A DNA stretch of 64,000 nt from positions 1,178,001 to 1,242,000 of the forward strand of contig WSQC01000002.1 in the NCBI GenBank assembly GCA_013248845.1. The letters run 5' to 3'. This document shows positions 1 to 10,503 of the stretch, piece by piece. Under the pieces are notes generated by a model. The model had not been told where the DNA came from. It saw only the letters and a list, made by a program, of their open reading frames with translations, and searched no databases. The DNA is from Passalora sequoiae. Lineage: Eukaryota > Ascomycota > Dothideomycetes > Mycosphaerellales > Mycosphaerellaceae. The position numbers and the translations under genes were made by a program. Every line of letters begins with the position of its first letter. Positions within the stretch are counted from its first letter, which is position 1.

Positions 1-260
1 TACAAATATATAAGGAAAGTAATAGACAGCTAGGTACTAAGAATATCGTTTTTTGACTATTCGTAGCTTATTCGTAGGCGATTCGCTCTAAGACTCTTAC
101 ACAACCTACCTATACTTATGACCTATCGATCTATACATTGATATATATAGATCTCGGTATGTTGTACGAACAAATGCACGAACACGCTACGATCAGACCG
201 GATTTGGAGTTTTGGAGTTTTAGGATTTGAGTTGTTTTACATGTGTACATCGGGAGCTCC
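1..260. other. Left flank, no gene seen
   Basis: AT-rich sequence downstream of the first minus-strand gene. It probably holds that gene's 3' untranslated region. No convincing coding frame or RNA gene is visible. Confidence 0.4.
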
Positions 261-1586
261 CTACTTAGACATAATGCGATATCGTGCAATGTAATTCGGC
301 AAGCTAGGATGGCTATCAAGAAGCTTGGCAGCCACGTCCCAACGTCGCTGGTGATCTGGCAATGTGAAACGCATTCTGACTTCTAGCTCTTTCGGCAGTT
401 TGAAGGAAGCCATTGCAGCTTTGTTGTACGGCTGCAAGTTGTCGATGAGGTCAAGAGTTCTGAATTCTGACCATCTGGGCACTGCGACAACAGCGTAGCT
501 GACGCTACCATCGTAGCAGCCATAAAGCTGTGCATTATGCATGGGAGCAGCCCAAAGGAACAGCGACCGTCGCGACTCGGCCTCGCTTACCACCGCTGAG
601 TATCCAAGCTCAACAACGGCTTCTGTGGTGCTCGTGAAGACATCGCTGCAATTGAGTGAAATCACGGACAGCATATTGCAGCCAGTTAACAGCTGCTTCG
701 GTAGAGGTAGCTTGTGCGGACAACCGCCCTTACGAAGACCTGAAGTCTTCGCTTGTGGAAGGACTATGCGCTCGAAGCTGGGTCCCATAGCCGCGTAGTC
801 TCGTATGGTTATGTGAGGTCCGCTAATGGATGGCAACAAGGGCCCGCCACCATGTGGGAGTCTAGTTCTTATGTCTGTGTTCCTAGTCAATTCCTCTTTC
901 GACCACGCAGCATACTGCAATAGCAGTCTGATGTGGACCGGCCGGCCTGGCGCTATCAAGCTATGCAGCTTGTCGATGAACTGGCGCTCGATACTGTCGG
1001 AGTGAAGCTTGGAAAGATCGAGCCTAGCAAGACCAGAGCATGTTGCGCCAAGCGCAGTGAAAGAGACCAAGCCATTCTGGCGATGCCGAAAGTCTCTGAT
1101 ACCTGTGAAGGAGAAGAGGTTAGTATTCCGTAGCGCGTGAAGATGTAGCGAGCCTGCTTGCTGGCCTCTACCCTCATTGCCGTTGCCATTGAAAGGAAAT
1201 TCAACTACTACCTTATGATCCACCTTCGATGAGTCGCGGACCCAGTATTCCAGACGCAAGCGCGGTGCTAAGAGCAACTTGCTATACGTGAAGGTGAGCG
1301 GATGCTGGTCGCCAGATCCTAGCTCTGGTATATGCTGACCGTTCTCAAGTAATATCTGACACTGAGCCAGTGGCAAGGCGACATCAGTGAAGTCGAGTAA
1401 CACATTGTCCGCCTCATACAACCTGTCTGGACGGTGGAGGAGGACCACTTCGGTCAGTTCGGTAACGCGACTCCCGTTCTCGGCATCGCGTAGAAACTTG
1501 GTGTGCTTTCGGATGTCGCTTTGGACAAGGGTCGTTCCTGTCTGTGATTCGTACGGTCGTCGGGGTAGTTTGTAGCCATTCGCCAT
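261..1586 (-). CDS. Hypothetical protein, possible paralogue of the helicase N-terminal region
   Basis: A single uninterrupted 441-residue frame starting MANGYKLPRR. I recognise no catalytic motif, membrane segment or signal peptide. By eye the middle of the protein (a segment LLLAPRLRLEYWV followed by VVVEFPFN, then FTGIRDF) resembles the N-terminal part of the neighbouring helicase (LLTAPAVRVELRF, IKFHFN, GLGITDF). The C-terminal third (QLYGCYDGSVSYAVVAVP and ASFKLPKELEVRM) resembles the helicase segment TLYKVGGIVVMAVRFAP and VKFDVPDRLRLSM. The gene lies about 360 bp downstream of the helicase stop on the same strand, so a partial tandem duplication that lacks the ATPase core is plausible. 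Function unknown. An upstream intron cannot be excluded. Confidence 0.7.
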   Translation of the reverse strand: MANGYKLPRRPYESQTGTTLVQSDIRKHTKFLRDAENGSRVTELTEVVLLHRPDRLYEADNVLLDFTDVALPLAQCQILLENGQHIPELGSGDQHPLTFTYSKLLLAPRLRLEYWVRDSSKVDHKVVVEFPFNGNGNEGRGQQAGSLHLHALRNTNLFSFTGIRDFRHRQNGLVSFTALGATCSGLARLDLSKLHSDSIERQFIDKLHSLIAPGRPVHIRLLLQYAAWSKEELTRNTDIRTRLPHGGGPLLPSISGPHITIRDYAAMGPSFERIVLPQAKTSGLRKGGCPHKLPLPKQLLTGCNMLSVISLNCSDVFTSTTEAVVELGYSAVVSEAESRRSLFLWAAPMHNAQLYGCYDGSVSYAVVAVPRWSEFRTLDLIDNLQPYNKAAMASFKLPKELEVRMRFTLPDHQRRWDVAAKLLDSHPSLPNYIARYRIMSK

Positions 1587-1947
1587 CTTTTGTGGTCGTG
1601 ATGGTTGGTCGATGTAAGTGTGTATGATCCGCGCTATTGAGATACGTGGAGATCAGCGACCTCGAGTGTAAAGCGAATCTGAAGCTAGGCAGACGCGTCG
1701 ACTGCTCAACGCGTCGCCACACAGATCCAAGAACTGCAGGCACGAAGATGGTCGTGCAGTACAATGAAAAAGCGCTCAATTACGAAGAAGGTAGATCACA
1801 GAATGCGGAGTTGGCATGAGATGTAGCAAGGATATGGAGATAGACGACAATACTCACACCAGCGATGGCTACCTACCTCATGCTTCTGTGCACGACCTCG
1901 CCATACCCAAACATACCTTTATCTGTTCACATGTTCCCTCAACAAGC

Positions 1948-4900
1948 CTAAGACTCAGCTTCATCCGAGTACCTGGTATTGAGCTGAACATCCTGCTTCG
2001 TGAGGGATTCCAGCCATCCCTGTTCACCGTGTCGAAGCATACGATTGCCGGTGGTCGTCACCTCGCTTGACCCAGTCACCTCATCCTTGTATCTATGGAT
2101 GCGTCAGTCTCTGAACATCTGCAGTCGTAGCCTTTGACTCACCGAACGTAGGCTGGAGTGGTGAACCGCATCGGACGACTGCCATTACAACTACCACCCA
2201 GAATCCAGCGAACCTCTTGAGCTCGCGTCATGCATTCATTGATACGCTTGTCGTCGTCGCAGAAACCTGTCCCGTGTCAGACATTCAACCTTAGAGACCG
2301 AGTGATATTGCACCTTACCGATGTCTCTACCATGCGACTCCCAGGAATACTTCTGTACCGAGCAGTCCACGATAGTGACCTGAGCTTCAGCACCTTGTGA
2401 AGAGTCGATAGTCAGAATCCTCGGGAGCTGAGAGGATGGCAGCTTGTACTTGCGCTGGATGTGCATAGCAGCATCCAGCCAAGCATTCTGGTCGGATGTC
2501 AGTAATTCCAAACAACGACCGTGCAGAGGTATACATACCTTGGCGCCCTTGTATGCAATGATGACCATGACCGACTCTTCCAATTTCTCGCCGTAGTATG
2601 CATGAAGATGCCAAAACACGCGGTCGAAGAAGAACTTGACATGTTCTCGGACTACGGCCGAGCGCTTCGTATTGTCACGCGTACCAAGAACTTCAAGGTA
2701 CTGTGTGCGGAGGTATTTGTCTTGCTCGATCTTGTCGCCAATGGCAGCGACACCGGATCCGATGCTGGTCAGGATATTCTTCAGACAAGTGAACAAACCA
2801 GGTCGCTTGTCTTGCAAAGTACTATTAGTACCAGGACCATCACGCATGCCAGTATAGAAGTTCTTTGAAGGCCACGCACTGATATGTGCATTCATGCGAT
2901 GCTGCTCCTTGAGCTCGTTGCAACGCATCCCTTCTCGCTTATTCTTCGAGAGCACTGGTACGCTCGCGCGATTCCCGAACTGATTGAAGACCACTGCTCC
3001 CTTGGCCGACATGTTGGTAGGCTCAAGTTGTGCATCGTCGCCGAGCATAATGAAGCCGGTCACTTTCGTACGCCACTCAGGATACAGCAGGGCCGAGAGA
3101 GTGTCGATCTCACGGTCTTTGCAAGCCTCATCAAGTATGATGACCATGCCATTGCAAGGCGTGTTGTGCTTGCCAGAAGCGAAATTGTTCACAAGATCCT
3201 CGCACCGAACGTTGCCAGTAGTGGTCACGACTAGCCTCTGACGCGCGAGAAAGTGTGCTTTGCAGGCTTCATAGCTCCGCTGATATGTCAGCACAGCCTT
3301 CTTGTCCTTCCAATTGAAGGTTCCAGCTTCGGCTTCATCCATACATGATCTGAGCACTTGCCACACATTGACCGGATCGCCCCGGCCAAGAGTCTCCATG
3401 AGCGTCTCTTCGCCAATACGAGCTGCCTTGAGGACCTGCTGAGCCAGACCAAAGTCTTTGAATTTACCATATTTGTCCTCCGTGGTGCTCAGCTCAGAGC
3501 GAACAAGCTCGAAGTCGAACAACTCCGCGGAGCTAGTCTCGATGGTAGAAGATGAGCCGGAGGAGACAGTATTCTCGGCGAGGTTCTCTACATTATCGAC
3601 GCCGCAAGCGGCACCAGAAAGACTCTCATGACCTTTTGCCTCCTTCTCTGGGCTGAAGTCCGTCGATGGAGGGAAAATGCGGGTGGCAGAGATGACGTGG
3701 TCGAGGACCTTTGAGCCAGGTGGGAAAAGCTGCGTCAGCTTCCGCATGAAGTCTGCGCAGTTGGAATTCGCTGGTGCCATCACCATAACATGCAGTCCCA
3801 TACTGTAGAAGAAGACGGTGAGAGCTTGAATCAGCAAAGTCTTGCCTGTCCCTGCTGGTCCTGTAATCATAATGACGCGTCCGGCTGCGTTGCGGACGCT
3901 GTGAAGAGCCTCGAGTTGCTCAGGATTCCACTTCCGCCAGTTGAGCATCCATTCAAAGGCTTGATCGACGGTGTCCATCAATGTCGGATCTTCATGCGCA
4001 CTGGGAAGACGCGAGACAGCAAGATCGACTACAGGCAGCAAGTCGTGACGTTGGTTCAATACTAGCTGGTGCCAGTCGAAGGCATGCTCGAGGTTCAGTG
4101 CTGTCATGAGCTGGTTGCGAAGAGGTCCCTTGTTTAATGTTGCCGCGAACTTGACTTGAGCCATGAAGCGAATGTCAGCGTCGTTGCGGCCAAGACATGC
4201 CTCGCGCATACGGTCCGTCGGTCGTGCAACGATGACCAACATGTCGTAGACCATTGGCAAGCGCAGAGGCATCGAAGATCGGGAGCCGTCTGCCATGAAG
4301 GCCTCACCAGTCATCGGATCGTTCCAAGACATGCTCAGGCGAAGGCGATCAGGAACATCGAACTTGACGACCCCGGATGGTCCACCAAGTGGTCTAGTAG
4401 GAGCAAAGCGCACGGCCATTACCACAATTCCTCCAACCTTGTACAGGGTACCATTGTGGTTCACTGAGGCCCATTCCTCTAACTGCACCTCTTGCTCCAC
4501 GTGGACAATCCGAGACGACTCGTACAGCTGCGCAATCGCGGTGGGTATTGTTGAGTAAGTGTCACCACAGTCGAAGGTCACCATGGGATATGGGTTTGGC
4601 CCATACATCAGCTCGGTCAAATCGCGTTCGGGTTTGTGTGGCAAAAGCTGGCTCCACTCGCCCGAAGACAGCGAAGATAATTTGAGTGGGCTATCCTCTT
4701 TCACGTATGGCAAAAGTGCCATCAGAGGGGACAATGATGTCAAGGGATGGCTGAACGGCAGCTTGACATATTTTGGTGCCTTGGACTTATCCAGCAGCGC
4801 GCGCAGGTCGTTGATGATCTGCAGATTCTTGATCGCGGGCTTGTTGAAACCTTCAACCGTTACACCGTCTGCCCGAAAGGTTGCCATGTCATCTCGCCGT

Positions 4901-5366
4901 CCAGTGTGCGAATACTTCTGGACAACACCGAAGTCCGTAATGCCGAGGCCGTTATCAAGCGTATTGAAGTGGAACTTTATGGCTGCTGTTTCGTCGAGCT
5001 CTGGGAAGCGGAGCTCCACTCTAACTGCTGGTGCAGTGAGGAGCGCCTCAAAAGTTGCGGAAACGGTGCAAAATTCTGCGTGATCGGTACGCTGAGAAGA
5101 ATGCGGAAATGGCGTCTCGTCTATCACGAGGATGCAGCGCGTGCCTGGTGTCGCAATGCCAGTCAGATTGTTGAGTAAGCGGCCTGCCATCGGGTTAGTC
5201 CTGACTTCCTCACGTCTCGAGGCGTTGACATACCGGAGAAAGTGTGCGGACGCGGTAGATGACGTCGAAGGTCCACGAGCTTTGTGCGTGAAGTAACTTG
5301 AAGGCCGGTGACGGCGTCGGTCAGGTCGCCATGGAAAGAGAGGACATCATCGAGAGGTCTCGCCAT
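1948..5366 (-). CDS. Upf1-like superfamily 1 RNA/DNA helicase
   Basis: A four-exon gene encoding about 1088 residues. Exons are 5366-5234, 5183-2319, 2266-2143 and 2092-1948. The introns (5233-5184, 2318-2267, 2142-2093) are 50-52 nt; donors are GTATGT, GTAAGG and GTGAGT. Walker A is GPAGTGKT at residues 486-493. Walker B is DEAC at about 729-732. A QHRM motif follows, then SSQGAEA (motif V). Splicing of the 2318-2267 intron restores motif VI as DDDKRINECMTRAQ near residue 1003. This order is typical of the Upf1/Dna2/Nam7 helicase group. The N-terminal 450 residues lack a recognisable CH or zinc domain, so it is unlikely to be Upf1 itself. Start at MARPLDDVLS; an upstream in-frame MNVTLP at 5468 is the alternative. 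The substrate is not shown by the sequence. Confidence 0.85.
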
Positions 5367-6810
5367 GGCTGTGGTGCTGAGTCGTACAGTGATAGGTAAA
5401 GTGCAATTCGAAGAGTGCGATGAAAAGTCTTCAGAATGGGGGGCGGCGATGGGAAGAGTCACGTTCAAGTTGTGCCTCGAATGCGAGAGGCTATTTTGGT
5501 CTTCTGGTCAGTCGCGCGAATCCATGTTGCGCGGGACGCGCCAACTGAGGGGCAATTGCCGTCTGGATACGACGTTGAGACGACTGTTGCAGGCGCTCGA
5601 CTACGCGCGCACCTGACGGAGAGGAGACTCATCATCAGCATTGCATTACATCTTCCCGGATGCTGTGGCAGCAACAACCATCTCACAGGTCGCATCAATC
5701 TCGTAAATCCATCTGCGTCGTGTTTGCGATATCAGCTGGTTCGTGCGGGGCTTTTTGTTATACCCTGCTATCAGAAAGAACTCATATATGCGCAGAAAAG
5801 GACTCTGGCCCAGATCTCATCGAGTCCCGACACGGCCGAGCTCTTTCTTGAGCAAACGGAACGACATGCGGCCATGGTGAGCGCATGGCATTTGAGCCCA
5901 GCGTATGATACCACGTGTGTCGCGGCCGAATCATTCACAGCGCGCGTTGCAGTACCCGTGCTGCTTCTAAGAGCATCCAGTTGTCGTCACCCTCAAGCCT
6001 ACACGTCTATGGTGCGTCTTTCGTACAAAGCGCACAAGACCACACTATCTTGCTCTCCTCAGCGCGTTCGCCTCGTTGCTGCAAGCATTCTCGACGCATC
6101 ATTCCGCGCGGTTGTCCCTTGCACTTTTGAGTGGCACGGCTCTTTCGAGATGTTCAGGATGCAGGTGTCTTGGTCAACGACAGGATCATCATCATCTATA
6201 CGCGAGTACTCATAAAGAGCGCATCTCAGAAATGTGCAAGAACGAAGGACAGCATGATGGGAAGTGAGGTTTAGCGACGCCCACCTCGGCCACGATCCTG
6301 CTCCCACTTCCTTGGCAAACATATGCAGCAGGGTCTGACGTCACTTCGGGCTCCAACGATACCCTCCATGTCCTAGCTAGCAGTATGTCCCTAGGTATGG
6401 GGCAAGTGTTTCAGAAGCCCAATTAAAGTATCTTTGCTGTGCGTATATTCTTTAACATTATTGTTGCCCAAGCTCCATTCTCAGATCTCCTGTCAGAGGC
6501 TAGACTAAGAGCTCGTTGGGGCCAGGCGAGCATCTCAATTGGGCCACGACCGTGCGACCACACGAAGCGGCAAGGCAACGCAACAGGGCGCATCCCAGTG
6601 TTGCCAGCCTCACTGCGACCGAGAGAGAGCATAGAAAAAGCGTCACGAACACCGTCACACCATCTGCTGTCTTCTGTCCCAGAACGTCTCCTCTCTTCTG
6701 CAAAGAATTTGCTGTACAGCGCACAGCGAGTCTATCATCCTGCGACTGGCAAGCACGAAGGAGGGCTAGCACACCGCCGAAAGACAATCTTGGAAAGGAG
6801 ACAAGACGCC
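5367..6810. other. Divergent intergenic region
   Basis: This is the 1.4 kb between the helicase start on the minus strand and the start of the low-complexity gene on the plus strand. It should contain both promoters and 5' leaders. Open frames here on both strands overlap each other and show no coherent protein character, so I call no gene. Confidence 0.5.
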
Positions 6811-8658
6811 ATGTCGCGTTACAGGTCGGCAAACGATGATCTGGCCTATGGCGAGATACCACAACGATGGGATCGTGAACGCTTTGAAAAGTTCAGCCGG
6901 GGCCCACCTCCACCGCCCAGCAGAGGAGGTTATCATGAAGACGACTTCCGCTTCGTTGAACGTGAGCGACCAGGGCGCCGGGAAATCGACATTGCCATCG
7001 CAGAGCGATCACGAAGTCGCGGTCCTGGACCACGCCCCTGGGAGCGCGAACGGTGGGAGGAGGAAAGAGCTCCGTCGAGACCTAGACGCCGGACAGACAG
7101 AGAACTCTTTGGCGACCTCGATCCGCGTGAAGTTGCTGAAATGGCGCTGACACCATACCGACCAAGAGATGACTTCGAAAATGACCGACGTCCCCCACGA
7201 CCGGGACTCTTGCGACGTCAAAGTAGTCTGGACACGTTTGACAGGAAGCCCATACGGTACGAGAGGGAGGAGTATCGAATGCCACCATATCAACCTGTGC
7301 CGCTCCCATTTCGCCGATCTCGGGACTTTTGGGAGGAAGACCGATACAGAGACTACGAGCCCGAAGACTACCGGGAGGTCGAGATCCAGCGAGAGCGCTC
7401 GATACGCCGTCGGCGCCCACCGAAGAGCGAGAAGTCGGTCAAAGAGGAAGAAAAGACTGCTCAAGACGACCCCAGCCATCATGAAGATGAAAGCAGCTCA
7501 AGCAGTAGCTCAAGCTCCACCGAAGTGGAAGATGTCAAAAGCGTCAAGAGCAAAGCACCAAGCAAAGCACCAAGCAAAGCACCTAGCAAAGCACCATCGA
7601 AGGCTACTACGAAGATATCTAGCAAGAAGAGTCGAGCGCCTAGCGTGCATGAGACCGCAATCGAGGAAGAAGTCGCAGAAGCACCGCCTGCGCCAAGCGT
7701 GCATGAAAGCATCCACGAGACGGCATTCGAGGAGAGCGTGAGAGAAGAACGACGCTTCAAGAAGGGTAAGACTCGCATGCCTAAGCGACTTGTTCGGCGT
7801 GAAGCGATCATGGACCTGGGTTATCCATTTGATGAGGAGGAAGACTTCTTCGTGCTGCGCATTGCTTTGGAGAAGGAACAAATTGACGAGGTCATCCAGA
7901 TATCCGAGACATACAAGGACGGAGGTAAGTTCGACGAAGTGGTGAAAGCTATTGCAAAGACCTCTACTGAATCCATAAATGCAGAGAAGAAGAAAGTGTA
8001 CCGCTTTGAGGAGAGGGTCGAAGAGCACGATGCACTGCCACCACCACCCGTCGGCGAACACGAGCAGATCGAGCGCACAGAATGGATCAACCCGCCAAGC
8101 ATCGCCTACGCTCGCTCGCGTCGATCAAAGTCTGTGAGAGAGTCATCGCCAACCATGACTAGCATTAGCCGACGCTCACCGCGACGCTCACAATCGAGGC
8201 GGCCGTCCTCGCCGGGCGGCACTGTGTACGAAGAACGCAAGACAATAGTCGAAGAAACACGATCTCCGCCGCCTCCGGCGCCACCTGGTCCGCCAGAGTT
8301 CTATGAAGAACGCAAGACCGTGGTTGAAGAACGTGCACCCTCCCACAATCCTGGCACTCTTGTTTTGGCCGAACGCGAACATCGCACCGATCGCGACATC
8401 AACGTCGAAATTCGCGCGCTCGAAGCCGAACGAAGAGCGTTGCGTCTGGAGCGCGAAGCAGAAGAGAGACGCGACCTTGCACTTCGCCTCCGTCAGCGAC
8501 CCGAGGAAGAATACCAGCTCATCGAATACGATCGCGCACGAAGCCGACCGAGAGAAGAGATGGTCATCTATGAGCGAGAGCGTACTCCGCCGCGAAACGT
8601 GATCCGTGTGGAGAAAGATCGGAAAGGTAGGATGGCTTTGGTTCGATCTGCACACTAA
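6811..8658 (+). CDS. Arg/Glu/Ser-rich hypothetical protein, DUF8035-like
   Basis: A single-exon frame of 615 residues starting MSRYRSANDD. The frame is open further upstream to 6439, but this ATG fits the family N-terminus (a short MSRYRS opening followed by a WDRERFE motif). The protein is highly charged and mostly disordered: RERERW-type stretches, a polyserine run, four KAPS repeats (7549-7596), two YEERKT(I/V)VEE repeats and a C-terminal Arg/Glu coiled-coil-like stretch. The one compact segment is MPKRLVRREAIMDLGYPFDE followed by about 30 residues (residues ~321-369). I recall this as the conserved domain of a fungal family called DUF8035; that name comes from memory and is unverified. 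RE/RS richness would suit an RNA-binding or nuclear scaffold role, which is inference. Confidence 0.8.
   Translation: MSRYRSANDDLAYGEIPQRWDRERFEKFSRGPPPPPSRGGYHEDDFRFVERERPGRREIDIAIAERSRSRGPGPRPWERERWEEERAPSRPRRRTDRELFGDLDPREVAEMALTPYRPRDDFENDRRPPRPGLLRRQSSLDTFDRKPIRYEREEYRMPPYQPVPLPFRRSRDFWEEDRYRDYEPEDYREVEIQRERSIRRRRPPKSEKSVKEEEKTAQDDPSHHEDESSSSSSSSSTEVEDVKSVKSKAPSKAPSKAPSKAPSKATTKISSKKSRAPSVHETAIEEEVAEAPPAPSVHESIHETAFEESVREERRFKKGKTRMPKRLVRREAIMDLGYPFDEEEDFFVLRIALEKEQIDEVIQISETYKDGGKFDEVVKAIAKTSTESINAEKKKVYRFEERVEEHDALPPPPVGEHEQIERTEWINPPSIAYARSRRSKSVRESSPTMTSISRRSPRRSQSRRPSSPGGTVYEERKTIVEETRSPPPPAPPGPPEFYEERKTVVEERAPSHNPGTLVLAEREHRTDRDINVEIRALEAERRALRLEREAEERRDLALRLRQRPEEEYQLIEYDRARSRPREEMVIYERERTPPRNVIRVEKDRKGRMALVRSAH
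7549..7596 (+). repeat. Four tandem 12-bp units encoding SKAP
   Basis: Four direct copies of a 12-bp unit (AGCAAAGCACCA with one T substitution in the last two copies) encode Ser-Lys-Ala-Pro repeats inside the low-complexity gene. The in-frame period suggests replication slippage and length polymorphism between strains. Confidence 0.9.
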
Positions 8659-9144
8659 AGTGGCTCTGGGTGGGTGCACACTCATTACAAGATGATGTCT
8701 TGCATAACCAACCACTGCCCGTGCCGCCTCGACCTCTCTGAAAAGGACACCAGCTGACAACTCGTGTCCTGCAGAGAGACGAAAGGCGAAGATCCTGGCG
8801 GCTGCGATGACGACTTTGACGTAAAGGACTGGATACACGAATTATGATATGTGAAACGACAGAAGAGAAGGGAGGCTTGGACAGTGTGGATATGGATGGG
8901 AGCGGTATTTATGTGTAGAGATCATAGCCTGACAACTGTGCATGCAGATACGATTCAACAATTTCACAGAGTCCCGATCTCGTCTTTACTTTGCATCCAT
9001 CTACAATGATCTTCTTCATGCAGAAGTGAGCATCTGTATGGCTGTGCAATCGTACAATGCATTTTTGAATATGCATGTTAGGTCTGTTACGACGCACCAC
9101 GATCTACATCTCCTGACTCTTATCATACTCCACAACCATTCTAT
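8659..9144. other. Convergent intergenic region
   Basis: About 490 bp between two converging stop codons. It probably holds the two 3' untranslated regions. No gene is seen. Confidence 0.5.
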
Positions 9145-10183
9145 CTAGCTCTCATTCCCGCCGGCATAATTCAGAACCTGTTCAAACTCCAAGCCGGGCG
9201 CGACTATGCTCTTCCACTCAGCCGCATCCAGACCTTCAAAGTCGATAGTGGGCTTGTCCGGTCGCAACGCATCGCCGTATCCAATACCAGGCTGGAATTG
9301 AATAGGATCCGATACATCGTAGGGTCGAGCTAGAAGATCGAAGACTGGGCCGGCTCTGACATCGATAGTCGCGTGGAATGGGCTCGTGTACTGAACAATA
9401 ATGGCGCAATCAAAGTCCATCGGAACGCCATCTTTCAGGCGCGGGTCTTCTCTGCGACAAAGTCAGCTTCTACGATACGACTGACCGATATATAAATTTT
9501 GGCGAATACTTGATCCAGAACCGAGCAATGTTCGGCAGAGTATGGTCATGGTCGCTAAAATCGACGCCTTCGACGCCTGGGAAGGAAAGAAAGTCAGTGA
9601 CCGAACGATGACTTCTAACATCTCTCCCAACAGGATCAGATATGCGCTTCCTCTCGCTGAGACACTCACTCGCCACATAATGCCCCCCATACGACGTCCC
9701 TGTCCCAACTCCGGTCAAAAGCGCCATCGGCGGTATGGGAGCATGAGCCGACAGCGTAGCAGAGCACTACCAATCCCGCTCCTCCGTCGTCCCCTTACTC
9801 TCCAGATGTTTCGGAGCATAGTCTACGACAACAGGATCATGATCGCCGTCCTCTGACGCGAATGCAATCCGAATATCGGCCTTTTCGAACCGCCAATGTG
9901 ATGACGAACCGATGAGTTGGAAGCGCAGACAGACGAGGGCTGCGGGCGCTTTGTGGTAGTAGCCATATTGGATACGTGTGAGGTTCGTGATGAGGCTCAA
10001 GTTTCGTAGGTCGCGGTGGTGGTGGACTTTGACACGACAGTGATGGGGGACGATGTGGCCGTGCGATATGATCTTTTCGTCAATGATATCGTTGACGGCG
10101 GCGAAGGGAGAGGTGCGGGTGTGGAGTTCGGGCATTGTAGGGATGTCTTGTGCTGATGGAAATCCATTTGGAACATGATCCAT
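9145..10183 (-). CDS. Fungal hypothetical protein (arrestin-like size) with in-frame TAG
   Basis: Start MDHVPNGFPS at 10183 and stop at 9145. Two clear introns are present: 9669-9577 (donor GTGAGT) and 9538-9423 region, more exactly the 58-nt GTATTC...GCAG intron near 9509-9452. Splicing yields HYVASVEGVDF and then FWIKEDPRLKDGVPMDFD. The last part matches a fungal family I recall with a conserved KDGIP motif followed by a beta-rich C-terminus; no function is known. The problem is a TAG at 9769-9767, in frame between TTEERDW and CSATLSAHAP, with family-like sequence on both sides. A 90-nt intron at 9798-9709 (donor GTAAGG, acceptor GGAG) would remove it in frame but has a weak branch site. 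The gene may be intact, a recent pseudogene, or read through. Confidence 0.6.
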
Positions 10184-10503
10184 GATCGTGGTCGTCTCTC
10201 AAGGTTGTTGCGATGGCGCTGATCGCTATTGCCCGAACGTTGACTCGCGATTGCAGCTTTTGGCAGTGACGACCTGACGAGGAAGCTGCGTTATACAGTG
10301 ATGTGCGGTAGACATGATTGAAAGGATGGATGAGGTTTTATACGAGCGTGGATAGCACTGCCGTATACTCGATGAAAGCATGCTATACATTCCACCCTCA
10401 AACATGCTGCCTACCAGACTGCAAATCAACAACATCCACAAAGTCTCTTCTCGAAATAGAGTCGCCTCCGCCTCCTCGTTCCTCATGTCTTCTCGTCGAA
10501 GGA
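10184..10503. other. Short intergenic region
   Basis: Between the 5' end of the TAG-containing gene and the 3' end of the demethylase gene, both on the minus strand. No gene is seen. Confidence 0.4.

Noticed and set aside
5436..6215. 259-codon plus-strand frame in the divergent intergenic region
   Set aside because: Composition is not protein-like, frames on the opposite strand overlap it, and no motif or splice-consistent extension was found.
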